Positions 14,267 to 23,451 of a stretch of DNA of 37,069 nucleotides are shown piece after piece (positions within the stretch are counted from its first letter, which is position 1; each line of letters begins with the position of its first letter). Below the pieces are notes generated by a model. That model saw only the letters and a program-made list of their open reading frames with translations. It did no database searches and had not been told where the DNA came from. The stretch is from CAUPWF01 sp964367905 (GTDB lineage: Bacteria; Bacillota; Clostridia; Lachnospirales; Lachnospiraceae). The DNA is taken from NCBI GenBank assembly GCA_964367905.1, contig CAYIZP010000033.1:1-37069 (forward strand). Direction: 5' to 3'. Position numbers and translations under genes: made by a program.

Positions 14267-15904
14267 ATGACGGAGAATAATTTAGCAATATCAGTGGGAG
14301 TGATTTTGCTTGTGTGGGTCCACAATTATGCTTTTTTTGAGTTGGTTGATCGAATGTTGGACGAGCGTCGTGTGGCAAAATGGGTTGTGTTGGGTATCTG
14401 TTTGATGAATGGTGTTGCGGCAAGTCTAACTCTTCCGCAAGCGCAGGTAAGTTACACACGGTTTTTCTTGAGTCTAGCGTTGATGCTTGTTATAGAGTTT
14501 TTTATTTGTTTTCGGAATTCTATTGTAGGGATTTTGACATGTAGTACCGCAATTATATTGCATATATTGTGTTTGCGAGCTGTTGTTGTATCGATAATGG
14601 CTCTTGTTCAAGGCGTGGGCTTGTATGACATAGCACACGTGGACAATTATCCGGAAATTTCATTGATTATTACTTTATTTGTACACACGATTGTAATTGT
14701 TGTAATTATTAGGATAATAAAATCTGAGTATTTGAAGATTATTAATCAGAACAAAGAGTTTTCTCTACCACTTTGTTTGTTGTCGAGTTTGTTTTTGAGC
14801 TATATGATATATAATGGTGTAATCTATGATAATGCAGAAATTGCCATTGCAATGGAAGTGCCACAGATTGTACTACCACTTGTACTCCTCGCGGGTTTAT
14901 ATATGGGAGTATGGATGATGATTGCAATGGTCAAGTTACACGGCTATAAAGACAAGCATCAAGAGTTAGAAGAAAAAATAAACAGAGATCGCGTCTATAA
15001 AAGTGCATTGATGAATCGAGCTATTGCGGTTCTTGAAATTAATTGCACACATGATAAGCTAAAGACATATATCCGCAATGGGAAAATACAACGTATGAGT
15101 GAATATGAGTTGTATACAGATTTTGTACACGCTATCACTGAATCCGCTGTCCACCCTACTGATAGGGATATGGTGATAGAATATCTTTTACCCCAAAACA
15201 TGATTCGAAGTTTGAAGAATGGAATTTCACGCTATGTGTATGATTATCGTAGCTTGAATTCTGAACAAAAATATGGTTGGTATCGATGTGAAATTACGAC
15301 GAGTTTAAATGAAGCAGAAGAGGTTATGGCGATAGCCACAATTTCACAGATACAGCTTGAAAAAGAAGAGGAATTGAAGCTGCGATATCGTGCAGAGAGA
15401 GATCCGTTGACAAGTGCGTGTAATAAAGAGATGATAGAGGTGTTTACGGATGAATATCTAAGCGAAGGCGGAACGGGTGTATTGTTTATGTTTGATTTGG
15501 ATAATTTCAAAGGAATTAACGACACATTTGGACATACTTATGGAGATGAGGTGTTAAAAGAAGCCTATAATAAAGTACAAGGTATATTCCGTGAACATGA
15601 TATTATTGGTAGAGTTGGAGGAGATGAGTTTGTCGTATTTATGAAGGGTTCCACATCGATTGATATTATCAAGGAAAAAGCGAGGAAAATGTGCGATAAG
15701 ATCGCAAAAGAGCATGTTGCAAGTGATGGAAAAAAAATTCTTGTTACATCAAGTATCGGAATTGTCGTTGCTCGTTCTGAGGGAGAAAAATACCAGCGTC
15801 TATATGATGCTGCTGATACGGCGATGTATGTTTCTAAAAATAGTGGAAAAAATAAGTTCACGTTATATGATAGTCATATGAATAAGTCATTTTACTCTCG
15901 TTAA
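14267..15904 (+). CDS. Membrane-bound diguanylate cyclase (GGDEF)
   Basis: This 545-residue protein makes cyclic di-GMP from two GTP. The N-terminal about 225 residues form six to seven transmembrane helices, with no family I can name. A linker with a PAS-like stretch (about 245-370) follows, then the GGDEF domain. The active-site motif GGDEF is at residues 451-455 and intact. The RxxD inhibitory site (REHD, 442-445) lies five residues before it, so product feedback is expected. ADTAMYVSKNSGKN near the C-terminus is also typical. The start is at 14267 with AAGG close upstream, so the ribosome site is weak. It has its own promoter and terminator. The sensed signal is unknown. Confidence 0.9.
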   Translation: MTENNLAISVGVILLVWVHNYAFFELVDRMLDERRVAKWVVLGICLMNGVAASLTLPQAQVSYTRFFLSLALMLVIEFFICFRNSIVGILTCSTAIILHILCLRAVVVSIMALVQGVGLYDIAHVDNYPEISLIITLFVHTIVIVVIIRIIKSEYLKIINQNKEFSLPLCLLSSLFLSYMIYNGVIYDNAEIAIAMEVPQIVLPLVLLAGLYMGVWMMIAMVKLHGYKDKHQELEEKINRDRVYKSALMNRAIAVLEINCTHDKLKTYIRNGKIQRMSEYELYTDFVHAITESAVHPTDRDMVIEYLLPQNMIRSLKNGISRYVYDYRSLNSEQKYGWYRCEITTSLNEAEEVMAIATISQIQLEKEEELKLRYRAERDPLTSACNKEMIEVFTDEYLSEGGTGVLFMFDLDNFKGINDTFGHTYGDEVLKEAYNKVQGIFREHDIIGRVGGDEFVVFMKGSTSIDIIKEKARKMCDKIAKEHVASDGKKILVTSSIGIVVARSEGEKYQRLYDAADTAMYVSKNSGKNKFTLYDSHMNKSFYSR

Positions 15905-15918
15905 TAACGCAATCATAG

Positions 15919-15960
15919 ACCCACGGAGTAGAGTGTAAGAATCTATTCTGTGGGTTTCTT
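15919..15960 (+). terminator. Terminator after the diguanylate cyclase gene
   Basis: ACCCACGGAGTAGA (15919-15932) pairs with TCTATTCTGTGGGT (15942-15955), with two G-U pairs, followed by TTCTT. Confidence 0.8.
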
Positions 15961-16008
15961 AATATAGCTGGATAATTCACAGTTTTAACATAGATAAATG
16001 GTATTATA

Positions 16009-16017
16009 TGTTATAAA
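16009..16017 (+). promoter_or_regulatory. Possible extended -10 promoter of the two-component operon
   Basis: TGTTATAAA (TG, one base, TATAAA) lies 27 bp before the response regulator's ATG. A TTAACA (15985-15990) is 21 bp upstream, too far for a standard -35. Confidence 0.35.
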
Positions 16018-16044
16018 TAATTTTCAAAACAGAGAGGTAATGAT

Positions 16045-16722
16045 ATGGATAAGATAAAGATATTAGTGGTTGATGATGAGAGCAGAATGAGAAAATTAGT
16101 GAAAGATTTCTTAGAACGTGAAGGTTATGCTGTCATTGAAGCGGAAGATGGGATGGATGCCGTGGACAAGTTCTATGACAATAAGGATATCGAATTGATT
16201 CTACTAGATGTCATGATGCCGAAGATGGATGGTTGGCAGGTATGTAAGGAAGTCAGAGAGATATCGAAGGTACCGATTATTATGCTAACAGCAAGAACAG
16301 AAGAGAGAGATGAGCTTCGCGGATTTGAACTGGGAGTGGATGAATATATAGCGAAACCTTTTAGTCCAAAGATTTTGGTGGCACGAGTTTCAGCAATTCT
16401 TAGAAGAAGTAATGTCATTGATGCAGAGGAGATTATGCAAGCTGGGGCGATTGTAGTGAACAAGGGTGCTCATACAGTTACCATAGATGAGAAATCAGTG
16501 GAGTTGAGTTTCAAAGAATTTGAACTGCTATGTTATTTTATAGAGAATCAGGGACTAGCTCTATCTAGAGAAAAGATTTTAAACCATGTGTGGGATTATG
16601 ATTACTACGGAGATGCACGAACGATAGATACCCATGTGAAGAAGTTGAGAAGCAAGATGGAAGGCAGAGGGGATTATATCAAGACGGTGTGGGGAATGGG
16701 ATATAAATTCGAGGTAGATTAA
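16045..16722 (+). CDS. OmpR/PhoB-family response regulator
   Basis: This 225-residue cytoplasmic DNA-binding regulator has a receiver domain (residues about 4-118) with acidic pair Asp10-Asp11, phospho-acceptor Asp55 in LILLDVMMPKMDG, a Thr in IIMLTART and the conserved Lys in EYIAKPFSP. A winged-helix Trans_reg_C domain (about 130-223) follows, with SFKEFELLCYF and the recognition segment DARTIDTHVKKLRSK. GAGAGGTAATG precedes the start. It is followed 4 bp later by its histidine kinase. The target genes are not evident; the immediately neighbouring genes have their own promoters. Confidence 0.95.
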   Translation: MDKIKILVVDDESRMRKLVKDFLEREGYAVIEAEDGMDAVDKFYDNKDIELILLDVMMPKMDGWQVCKEVREISKVPIIMLTARTEERDELRGFELGVDEYIAKPFSPKILVARVSAILRRSNVIDAEEIMQAGAIVVNKGAHTVTIDEKSVELSFKEFELLCYFIENQGLALSREKILNHVWDYDYYGDARTIDTHVKKLRSKMEGRGDYIKTVWGMGYKFEVD

Positions 16723-16726
16723 AGTT

Positions 16727-18202
16727 ATGATGAATGTAAAACGCTCAATAAAGAAGCAAATGATTCTTGTGTTTGTAGGGCTGACAACCTTTGTCATCTT
16801 CAATAGCATATTGGTAAATGTGCTGTTTTTAGAGACTTATTATCTGATTAATAAGCAGGATGAGCTTGTTGACATGTATGAGCAACTGGAAACAGCGGTA
16901 GGGAGTGGAACCTTGCTGGAGGAAAGTACACAGGAACTGCTACAGAGGACGATTGAGAAAGGAAATATAGATCTTCTTTTACTTAATGCAGAGGGGAATG
17001 TCGTAGCATATACCAATAATGTGCAGGAAGAACTACAAAGTCAACTGATTCGATATCAATTGGATCGTGCAACACCAAATGTCACCTTGCTAGAGGATAC
17101 AGTTAATTATCAGATCTGTCAGTATCGAGATCCGCAAAGTGATGTAGAGTATATTGAGATGTGGGGCATGTTTGAAAATTCGGAATCCTTCATCCTACGC
17201 TCGCCAGTAGAAAGTATTCAAGAGAGTGTTGATGTATCGAATCGATTTCTAGTGAATACAGGAATTGTAATGATATTCATCAGTATCTTATTGGTGTATT
17301 ATTTCTCCAATCGAATTACACATCCACTATTGGAATTAGCAAAGCTATCAACTAGAATGGCAGACTTGGATTTTCAGGCCAAGTATGAATATGAGAGAAA
17401 TGATGAGATAGGGATACTTGGAGCCAGCTTCAATGCGATGTCATATAAGTTGGAGAAGACGATTTCGGAATTAAAGACTGCCAATAACGAGTTGCAGGCG
17501 GATATCGAACGGAAAGACAAGCTAGAAGTCATGCGAACAGAATTCCTAGGCAATGTTTCTCATGAGCTCAAGACACCGATTGCATTGATACAAGGTTACG
17601 CGGAAGGATTAAAAGATGGAATTAGTGATGACAAGGAAAGTCGGGAATTTTATTGTGAAGTCATTATGGATGAGGCACACAAGATGAATAATCTCGTGAA
17701 GAATCTGTTGACTTTAAATCAGCTTGAGTACGGCCAGCAAGAGATGCAGTTGGAACAGTTTGATATTATAGAAATGATCCAAGGTGTGGTACAGAGTCTC
17801 GAGATTATGATGCAACAAAAAGAAGTGAAATTCTTATTTGATACAAAGGAAAGTATCTATGCGTGGGGCGAACATTTCCAAGTAGAGCAAGTGGTGCGTA
17901 ATTATCTCACCAATGCATTGAATCATGTTTGTAACGAAAATGTAATTGAAGTCAAGGTACAGACAGAAGGCGAGAAAGTACGAGTCTCTGTATTTAATAC
18001 AGGAAATCCGATACCAGAGGAGGACATTGAACGAATTTGGGAGAAATTCTATAAGGTAGACAAGGCGCGCACGCGCGAGTATGGTGGAAATGGAATTGGA
18101 CTTTCTATTGTAAAAGCCATCATGGAATCATTGAATCAGGATTATGGTGCACGTAATTATGATAATGGAGTAGAATTCTGGTTTGAATTAGATGCAAAAT
18201 AA
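16727..18202 (+). CDS. Membrane sensor histidine kinase
   Basis: This 491-residue kinase is the partner of the upstream regulator. Transmembrane helices lie at about residues 12-35 and 175-200 and flank an extracytoplasmic sensor of about 140 residues. The second is followed by a HAMP domain (NRITHPLLELAKL). The phospho-accepting His279 lies in GNVSHELKTPIALIQGYAEG. The catalytic ATPase has an N box (NYLTNALNHV) and a G box (GGNGIGLSIVKAIM). It could start at 16727 or at the adjacent ATG 16730. Four bases separate it from the regulator gene. The stimulus is unknown; the domain order is like that of many cell-envelope sensors. Confidence 0.93.
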   Translation: MMNVKRSIKKQMILVFVGLTTFVIFNSILVNVLFLETYYLINKQDELVDMYEQLETAVGSGTLLEESTQELLQRTIEKGNIDLLLLNAEGNVVAYTNNVQEELQSQLIRYQLDRATPNVTLLEDTVNYQICQYRDPQSDVEYIEMWGMFENSESFILRSPVESIQESVDVSNRFLVNTGIVMIFISILLVYYFSNRITHPLLELAKLSTRMADLDFQAKYEYERNDEIGILGASFNAMSYKLEKTISELKTANNELQADIERKDKLEVMRTEFLGNVSHELKTPIALIQGYAEGLKDGISDDKESREFYCEVIMDEAHKMNNLVKNLLTLNQLEYGQQEMQLEQFDIIEMIQGVVQSLEIMMQQKEVKFLFDTKESIYAWGEHFQVEQVVRNYLTNALNHVCNENVIEVKVQTEGEKVRVSVFNTGNPIPEEDIERIWEKFYKVDKARTREYGGNGIGLSIVKAIMESLNQDYGARNYDNGVEFWFELDAK

Positions 18203-18211
18203 TGTTATAAT
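18183..18211 (+). promoter_or_regulatory. Promoter of the hisH-hisF unit
   Basis: TTGAAT (18183-18188), 17 bp, TATAAT (18206-18211) with an upstream TG (extended -10). It overlaps the last codons of the kinase gene and gives hisH an independent start. Confidence 0.6.
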
Positions 18212-18246
18212 CTTCTTAATAAAGAGCTTTGAAAGGAATTGAGAAG

Positions 18247-18861
18247 ATGATAGCAATACTGGATTATGATGCAGGCAATATAAAAAGCGTTGAAAAAGCG
18301 CTCCTATCATTGGGAGAGGAGGTAGTCGTTACACGTGATAAACATGTGATAATGAATGCGGACAGAGTAATCCTCCCAGGGGTAGGAGCGTTTGGTGATG
18401 CTATGAAGAAGTTGAGAGATTATGATATGGTGGATGTCATCCATGAAGTAATTGCACAGGGGACTCCGTTTCTAGGAATTTGCCTCGGGTTGCAGGTGTT
18501 GTTTGAAAGTAGCGAGGAGTCTGTGGGAGTAGAGGGCTTAGGTGTTTTAAAGGGCAAGATTCTGCGTATCCCAAAGCAAGAAGGATTGAAGATTCCGCAT
18601 ATGGGATGGAATTCTCTTAGGTTTCCGAAGCAGGGAAGACTGTTTGAGGGGATTGAGGAAGATGCCTATGTGTATTTTGTGCATTCCTACTATCTAGAGG
18701 CAGCGGATACACAGAGTGTGGTTGCGACGACGGAATATAGTACATTGATTCATGCATCGGTGGAGAGAGACAATGTGTTTGCTTGTCAATTTCATCCAGA
18801 AAAAAGCGGTGACGTGGGACTTCAGATCTTGCGTAACTTTATTGCATGTACAACCGCGTAA
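18247..18861 (+). CDS. hisH: Imidazole glycerol phosphate synthase, glutamine amidotransferase subunit
   Basis: This 204-residue class I amidotransferase releases ammonia from glutamine and channels it to HisF for the fifth step of histidine synthesis. The nucleophile is Cys79 in FLGICLGLQVLFE, with His183 and Glu185 in QFHPEKSG. The N-terminal IAILDYDAGNIKSV is typical. ATG 18247 is chosen over an in-frame TTG at 18229, because family members start directly before IAILDY; AAAGGA lies upstream. hisF follows after 21 bp. No other his genes are nearby, so the pathway is split in this genome. Confidence 0.95.
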   Translation: MIAILDYDAGNIKSVEKALLSLGEEVVVTRDKHVIMNADRVILPGVGAFGDAMKKLRDYDMVDVIHEVIAQGTPFLGICLGLQVLFESSEESVGVEGLGVLKGKILRIPKQEGLKIPHMGWNSLRFPKQGRLFEGIEEDAYVYFVHSYYLEAADTQSVVATTEYSTLIHASVERDNVFACQFHPEKSGDVGLQILRNFIACTTA

Positions 18862-18882
18862 TGAGATAGAAGGAGACATGAG

Positions 18883-19644
18883 ATGCTTACAAAAAGAATT
18901 ATTCCTTGTTTGGATGTAAAAAACGGAAGAGTAGTAAAAGGGGTGAACTTTGTAGAGTTACAAGATGCAGGGGATCCCGTTGAAATAGCAAAAGCATATG
19001 ACAAAGCAGGTGCAGATGAACTGGTTTTCTTAGATATTACCGCATCATCTGATGCCAGAAAGACAGTAGTGGATCTAGTAAGAGATGTTGCAAAACAGGT
19101 GTTTATCCCATTTACAGTCGGTGGTGGAATTCGAACGGTAGATGATTTTCGTGAATTGCTCAGAGAAGGGGCAGACAAGATATCCATTAACTCCTCTGCA
19201 ATTAACAATCCGCAATTGATTCAGGATGCAGCAGAGAAATTCGGAAGCCAATGTGTAGTAGTTGCCATTGATGCGAAGAAACGTGAAGATAGAAGTGGAT
19301 GGAATATCTACAAAAACGGTGGTAGAATTGATGTAGGAATTGATGCAGTTGAATGGGCGAAGAAAGTGGAGAGCCTAGGAGCTGGGGAACTCCTATTAAC
19401 GAGTATGGATTGTGACGGTACTAAGGCAGGCTATGACTTGGAATTGACGAGAACCATAGCAGAGGCGGTATCTATCCCGGTAATTGCATCAGGCGGAGCT
19501 GGTAATATGGAACATTTTGCAGAGGCGTTGACTGAAGGGAAGGCAGACGCAGCATTAGCAGCATCACTGTTTCACTATAAGGAACTAGAGATTATGCAGG
19601 TGAAAGAATACCTAAAAGACAAGGGGATATCCATTCGAGGCTAG
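18883..19644 (+). CDS. hisF: Imidazole glycerol phosphate synthase, cyclase subunit
   Basis: This 253-residue (beta/alpha)8 barrel converts PRFAR and ammonia to imidazole glycerol phosphate and AICAR, as partner of HisH. Catalytic Asp11 is in IIPCLDVKNGRVVKGV and the second Asp (about 130) in VVAIDAKK. The phosphate loops VGGGIRTVDD and IASGGAGNMEH are present. AAGGAGA precedes the ATG. Length is as usual for HisF. The AICAR by-product links it to purine synthesis. Confidence 0.96.
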   Translation: MLTKRIIPCLDVKNGRVVKGVNFVELQDAGDPVEIAKAYDKAGADELVFLDITASSDARKTVVDLVRDVAKQVFIPFTVGGGIRTVDDFRELLREGADKISINSSAINNPQLIQDAAEKFGSQCVVVAIDAKKREDRSGWNIYKNGGRIDVGIDAVEWAKKVESLGAGELLLTSMDCDGTKAGYDLELTRTIAEAVSIPVIASGGAGNMEHFAEALTEGKADAALAASLFHYKELEIMQVKEYLKDKGISIRG

Positions 19645-19722
19645 ACTGTAGGTTTATATATAATGTTCGATGGATCAGTGAACCAGCAACGTAAGAGTAT
19701 GAGAGGAATAGGAGCAAGTGAA

Positions 19723-20391
19723 ATGTCAGCGATTGACAATGATTGGAAAGAGGCACTCTCAGCAGAGTTTAGTAAGCCCTATTATCAGACTTTGTTCACA
19801 ACAGTGAAGAGGGAATATTCAGAACAGATGATATATCCACCAGCAGATGAGATGTTTCAAGCATTTCATCTCACCCCTCTAGAGAAGGTGAAGGTGGTAA
19901 TCCTAGGACAAGATCCATATCATGGACCAGATCAGGCGGAGGGATTGTGCTTCTCGGTGAAGAAAGGTGTAGCACCACCACCATCCCTTGTAAATATTTT
20001 CAAGGAGTTGCACGACGATATGGGATGCGAAATTCCAAGTCATGGAAGCTTGGTGCAGTGGGCGGATCAAGGAGTGTTATTGTTGAATACAGTATTAACG
20101 GTGCGCGCCCATCAGGCGAATTCTCATCGAGGAATCGGGTGGGAGGAATTTACCGATGCTGCGATACAGGTGTTGAACGAACAAGATAGACCAATTGTGT
20201 TTATCTTATGGGGCAAGCCGGCGGCGATGAAGAAGAGAATGTTGAACAATCCAAAACACTTCATTCTAGAGGCACCGCATCCGAGTCCGTTGTCATCGTA
20301 TAGAGGATTTTTTGGAAGCAAGCCGTTTAGCAAGGCAAATGAGTTTTTGGAAAAATCAGGTGAAACAGCTGTTGATTGGCAAATTAGATAG
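19723..20391 (+). CDS. ung: Uracil-DNA glycosylase
   Basis: This 222-residue family 1 enzyme removes uracil from DNA. The water-activating Asp64 lies in VVILGQDPYHGPDQAEGL, and the minor-groove loop HPSPLSSYRGFFGSKPFS carries the catalytic His. Start 19723 is preferred over ATG 19663: AGGAG lies about 8 nt upstream, and the family begins near IDNDWKEAL. The extra 20 codons from 19663 have no conserved character. It lies 78 bp after hisF on the same strand, likely in one transcription unit. Confidence 0.95.
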   Translation: MSAIDNDWKEALSAEFSKPYYQTLFTTVKREYSEQMIYPPADEMFQAFHLTPLEKVKVVILGQDPYHGPDQAEGLCFSVKKGVAPPPSLVNIFKELHDDMGCEIPSHGSLVQWADQGVLLLNTVLTVRAHQANSHRGIGWEEFTDAAIQVLNEQDRPIVFILWGKPAAMKKRMLNNPKHFILEAPHPSPLSSYRGFFGSKPFSKANEFLEKSGETAVDWQIR

Positions 20392-20406
20392 ATTGGAAAT
20401 GGGAGT

Positions 20407-21162
20407 ATGAGAAATATAGACGAGAGAAGAAAAAGAAGAGAGTCCATGCAGAAAGATGCGAACCGTCAGGTAGAGAAGGAGTTGATGCGTTCGCTGCGAG
20501 ATAGAGAAGCAAGAGAAGAAATGAAGCGAAAGCGTGAGCGAAGAAGAAAGCGCTCAGAGCAGCGCAAAAAGAGAAGACGAATCACCCTTATTATAACAAG
20601 TATTATCTTTTTATTATTGGCGGTAGCAGTTGGATTCGGAGTGTATCAACTCACCAAGATTGTACAACCAGATCATTTGGAAGATGGTGCAGTTCTCTTG
20701 CAAGAGGGAGCTTATGAGGAGGCGATTCTCAAATTCGAGCAGGTGATTACAGAGAGTGAGGCTGCGGAAGAACCAGAGGCAGAGGTGATTAAGAATATTC
20801 CAGAAGCATATCGTGGAATTGCGCTAGCAAAATGGGAGTTGCAAGACTATGTAGGTTGTGAAGAAGCGTGGTTGACTGCTATCGATAATGGAGCAGAGCA
20901 AACTGGAACCATGTATCATATGTTATCTTCTATTGCAATGCAGGGAGAACGATATGATGAAGTAATTGATTATACGACAACAGGGTTAGCAATTGATGAA
21001 ATCAGCGATACCCAGAGAAAAGAGATGCTGTTTAATCAGGTAGTAGCATATGAAAAACTTTTAGATTGGGATAATGCTAAGATTGCAATCGAGGAGTATG
21101 TGTTGTTATATCCAGACGATGCGGAAGCGCAGAAAGAGGCGGAATTTTTAAGAACACGGTAG
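20407..21162 (+). CDS. Single-pass membrane protein with TPR-like repeats
   Basis: This 251-residue protein is of unknown specific function. Residues 1-58 are extremely rich in Arg, Lys and Glu (for example RKRERRRKRSEQRKKRRR) and likely form a cytoplasmic helix. One transmembrane segment follows (about 59-85, ITLIITSIIFLLLAVAVG), and then an outward-facing helical domain with repeats of tetratricopeptide character (GAYEEAILKFEQ, YVGCEEAWLTAI, WDNAKIAIEEY). It probably acts as a scaffold for envelope proteins. It lies 15 bp after ung and 44 bp before hflX. Confidence 0.7.
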   Translation: MRNIDERRKRRESMQKDANRQVEKELMRSLRDREAREEMKRKRERRRKRSEQRKKRRRITLIITSIIFLLLAVAVGFGVYQLTKIVQPDHLEDGAVLLQEGAYEEAILKFEQVITESEAAEEPEAEVIKNIPEAYRGIALAKWELQDYVGCEEAWLTAIDNGAEQTGTMYHMLSSIAMQGERYDEVIDYTTTGLAIDEISDTQRKEMLFNQVVAYEKLLDWDNAKIAIEEYVLLYPDDAEAQKEAEFLRTR

Positions 21163-21206
21163 AAAAACGGATACTTCCAGAAAGCGGACAAGGGATTTGA
21201 GAAGGG

Positions 21207-22472
21207 ATGGGGATTAGTGTGAGAAGAGTAGATTCTACATACGATATGGCGAAAGACCAAGAGCGCGTGATTCTTGTGGGTGTGAGTACCAATGATGGGG
21301 ACGACACGGAACAATCCTTGGTTGAATTAGAGGAGTTGGTGAATACGGCGGGTGCCGTGACCGTTGGTCGTATGATACAAAATCGTGAGTTGGTGCACCC
21401 GGGAACTTATCTTGGTAAGGGGAAGATTGAAGAGTTGAAAGATTTAGTGTGGGAAACAGAGGCTACGGGTATCATCTGTGATGATGAATTGACTCCAGCA
21501 CAATTGGGAAATCTACAAGATGCACTAGATGCAAAGGTTATGGATAGAACCTTGATTATCCTTGAGATATTTGCAGCGCGGGCTTCTACAAATGAAGGTA
21601 AGATTCAGGTGGAGCTGGCTCAGTTGAAATATAGACAATCCCGATTGATAGGACTGGGAAAATCCCTATCTAGACTTGGTGGCGGAATTGGAACAAGGGG
21701 CCCAGGAGAGAAAAAACTAGAGATGGATCGAAGGCTGATTAAGAATCGAATTGCTCAATTGAATCGGGAGCTAAAAGACGTAGAGCGACATCGAGAAGTG
21801 ACAAGGGAACAGAGAAGTAGAAATAAGGTTCCAGTAGTTGCAATTGTTGGTTATACTAATGCAGGAAAATCCACGTTACTTAATAAGTTGACTGGGGCAG
21901 ATGTGTTGGAAGAGGATAAGTTATTTGCAACCCTCGACCCTACTACTAGATGTTATCAGACGAAGAGTAAGCAAGAGATTTTATTCACAGATACGGTAGG
22001 ATTTATTCGGAAGTTACCACATCATTTGATTCAAGCATTTCGAAGTACATTGGAAGAGGCGAAATACGCAGATTTAATTCTCCATGTGGTGGATGCATCG
22101 AATCCACAGATGGATCAGCAGATGTATACGGTATATGATACTTTGTATCAATTAGGTGTGAATGACAAGCCAATCATCACGGCATTCAATAAGCAGGACC
22201 GTGAGGGGGTTGAGACTACAGCTAAGGACATGAAGGCAGATGTAACACTTCGCATATCCGCAAAACAAGGAAATGGACTAGAAGAATTGATCGATGCAAT
22301 CGAAGATGTGCTTCGACAAGGAAAGATTGCAATCGAGAGGGTATTTTCTTATACAGATGCCCATAAGATTCAATTGATAAGAAAGCAAGGAGAATTGTTG
22401 GAAGAAGAATATCGCGACGAAGGAATCTTTGTACGTGCATATGTGACACAAGAAATCTATGGTAGATTATAA
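21207..22472 (+). CDS. hflX: Ribosome-associated GTPase HflX
   Basis: This 421-residue GTPase splits or rescues stalled ribosomes. The N-terminal HflX domain has AGAVTVGRMIQNRELVHPGT and GKGKIEELKDLV. A helical linker with GGGIGTRGPGEKKLEMDRR follows, then a G domain: Walker A GYTNAGKSTL (residues 215-224), switch region DTVGFIRKLPHHLIQAF and FNKQD as the NKxD motif. The start is uncertain: ATG 21207 has a ribosome site too close, and GTG 21219 in the same frame is possible. Both leave the conserved domain intact. Confidence 0.94.
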   Translation: MGISVRRVDSTYDMAKDQERVILVGVSTNDGDDTEQSLVELEELVNTAGAVTVGRMIQNRELVHPGTYLGKGKIEELKDLVWETEATGIICDDELTPAQLGNLQDALDAKVMDRTLIILEIFAARASTNEGKIQVELAQLKYRQSRLIGLGKSLSRLGGGIGTRGPGEKKLEMDRRLIKNRIAQLNRELKDVERHREVTREQRSRNKVPVVAIVGYTNAGKSTLLNKLTGADVLEEDKLFATLDPTTRCYQTKSKQEILFTDTVGFIRKLPHHLIQAFRSTLEEAKYADLILHVVDASNPQMDQQMYTVYDTLYQLGVNDKPIITAFNKQDREGVETTAKDMKADVTLRISAKQGNGLEELIDAIEDVLRQGKIAIERVFSYTDAHKIQLIRKQGELLEEEYRDEGIFVRAYVTQEIYGRL

Positions 22473-22512
22473 ATCATTATAGTTAGTTTTTAAAATAAAG
22501 GAGGGTATGAGC

Positions 22513-23370
22513 ATGAGAATTACAATGGAGAAGTATGACGGACTTGGGAATGATTATTTTGTTTACGACCCAAACAAAAACGAGATGGAATTGACCAAGG
22601 AGAGGGTGGAGCTCATCTGTAATCGCCATTTTGGAGCAGGTGCAGATGGTATTCTGGAAGGTCCAATTATGGATGGAGATGGAATCAGTGTCCGAATCTG
22701 GAATCCAGATGGAAGCATTACGGAGACCAGTGGAAATGGCGTCCGAATCTTTGCGAAGTATCTAAAGGACGGTGGATATGTACAGAAGAAGTCCTTCCAT
22801 ATTCAGACAGCTAGCGGAGCCATTGAGGTGTGGTATCTAAATGAAGAGGGCAGCAGATTGAAGATGGCGATGGGGAAGGTATCTTTTTGGAGCGATGAAA
22901 TTCCAGTTGTGGGTGAGCGAAGAGAGGTCATCAATGAAGACATGGTCTTTGGAGACGTACTCTATCCAGCGACTTGTTGTAATGTGGGAAATCCGCATTG
23001 TGTTATTCCGATGCGCGAGGTATCCAAATCAATCGTGAGTAAACTGGGGAAGAAGTCAGAGAGTGCAAGATATTTTCCGAACAAGACAAACACACAGATT
23101 ATGAAGGTGGTAGACCGAAGCAATATTGAAATCCAAATCTATGAGCGTGGAGCAGGATATACCATTGCATCAGGAACTGGGGCTTGTGCTTGTGCAGCTG
23201 TTGCATACAAACTAGGGGCAACAGGAAATGGTGTCAATGTGCATATGCCAGGTGGGGTGCTACAAGTGGAAATCGATGACGAGTGGAATGCATTTATGAC
23301 AGGGGATGTTTCTTATATTGGAACCATCTTGTTAGGAAGTGAATTTACAGAGAAGTTAGAAGCATTGTAA
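22513..23370 (+). CDS. Diaminopimelate epimerase-like protein with both catalytic Cys replaced by Ser
   Basis: The 285-residue protein has the DapF fold signature: the N-terminal MEKYDGLGNDYFVYD, the central NPDGSITETSGNGVRIF, GNPHCVIP and the C-terminal YERGAGYTIASGTGA. DapF uses two Cys as acid and base, in the motifs CGNG and CGTG. Here both are Ser: Ser73 (AGT, 22729-22731) and Ser220 (TCA, 23170-23172). Cys225 and Cys227 follow in GACACA but are at different positions. Normal two-base epimerisation is therefore doubtful. It may be a specialised isomerase or a non-epimerase homologue. ATG 22513 is chosen, since AGGAGG lies 8 nt upstream; ATG 22507 is only 2 nt away. I give no gene symbol because function is uncertain. 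Confidence 0.85.
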   Translation: MRITMEKYDGLGNDYFVYDPNKNEMELTKERVELICNRHFGAGADGILEGPIMDGDGISVRIWNPDGSITETSGNGVRIFAKYLKDGGYVQKKSFHIQTASGAIEVWYLNEEGSRLKMAMGKVSFWSDEIPVVGERREVINEDMVFGDVLYPATCCNVGNPHCVIPMREVSKSIVSKLGKKSESARYFPNKTNTQIMKVVDRSNIEIQIYERGAGYTIASGTGACACAAVAYKLGATGNGVNVHMPGGVLQVEIDDEWNAFMTGDVSYIGTILLGSEFTEKLEAL

Positions 23371-23382
23371 GAAATAAAAATG

Positions 23383-23410
23383 GAACATCCTTGCTATGGC
23401 AGGGGTGTTC
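23383..23410 (+). terminator. Possible terminator after the DapF-like gene
   Basis: GAACATCCTTGC (23383-23394) pairs with GCAGGGGTGTTC (23399-23410), with two wobble pairs and a 4-nt loop. The following TCTATG is a poor U-tract. Confidence 0.5.
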
Positions 23411-23451
23411 TCTATGTATAGACATGTAGTGTGAAAGGGATGGTGATTAGA

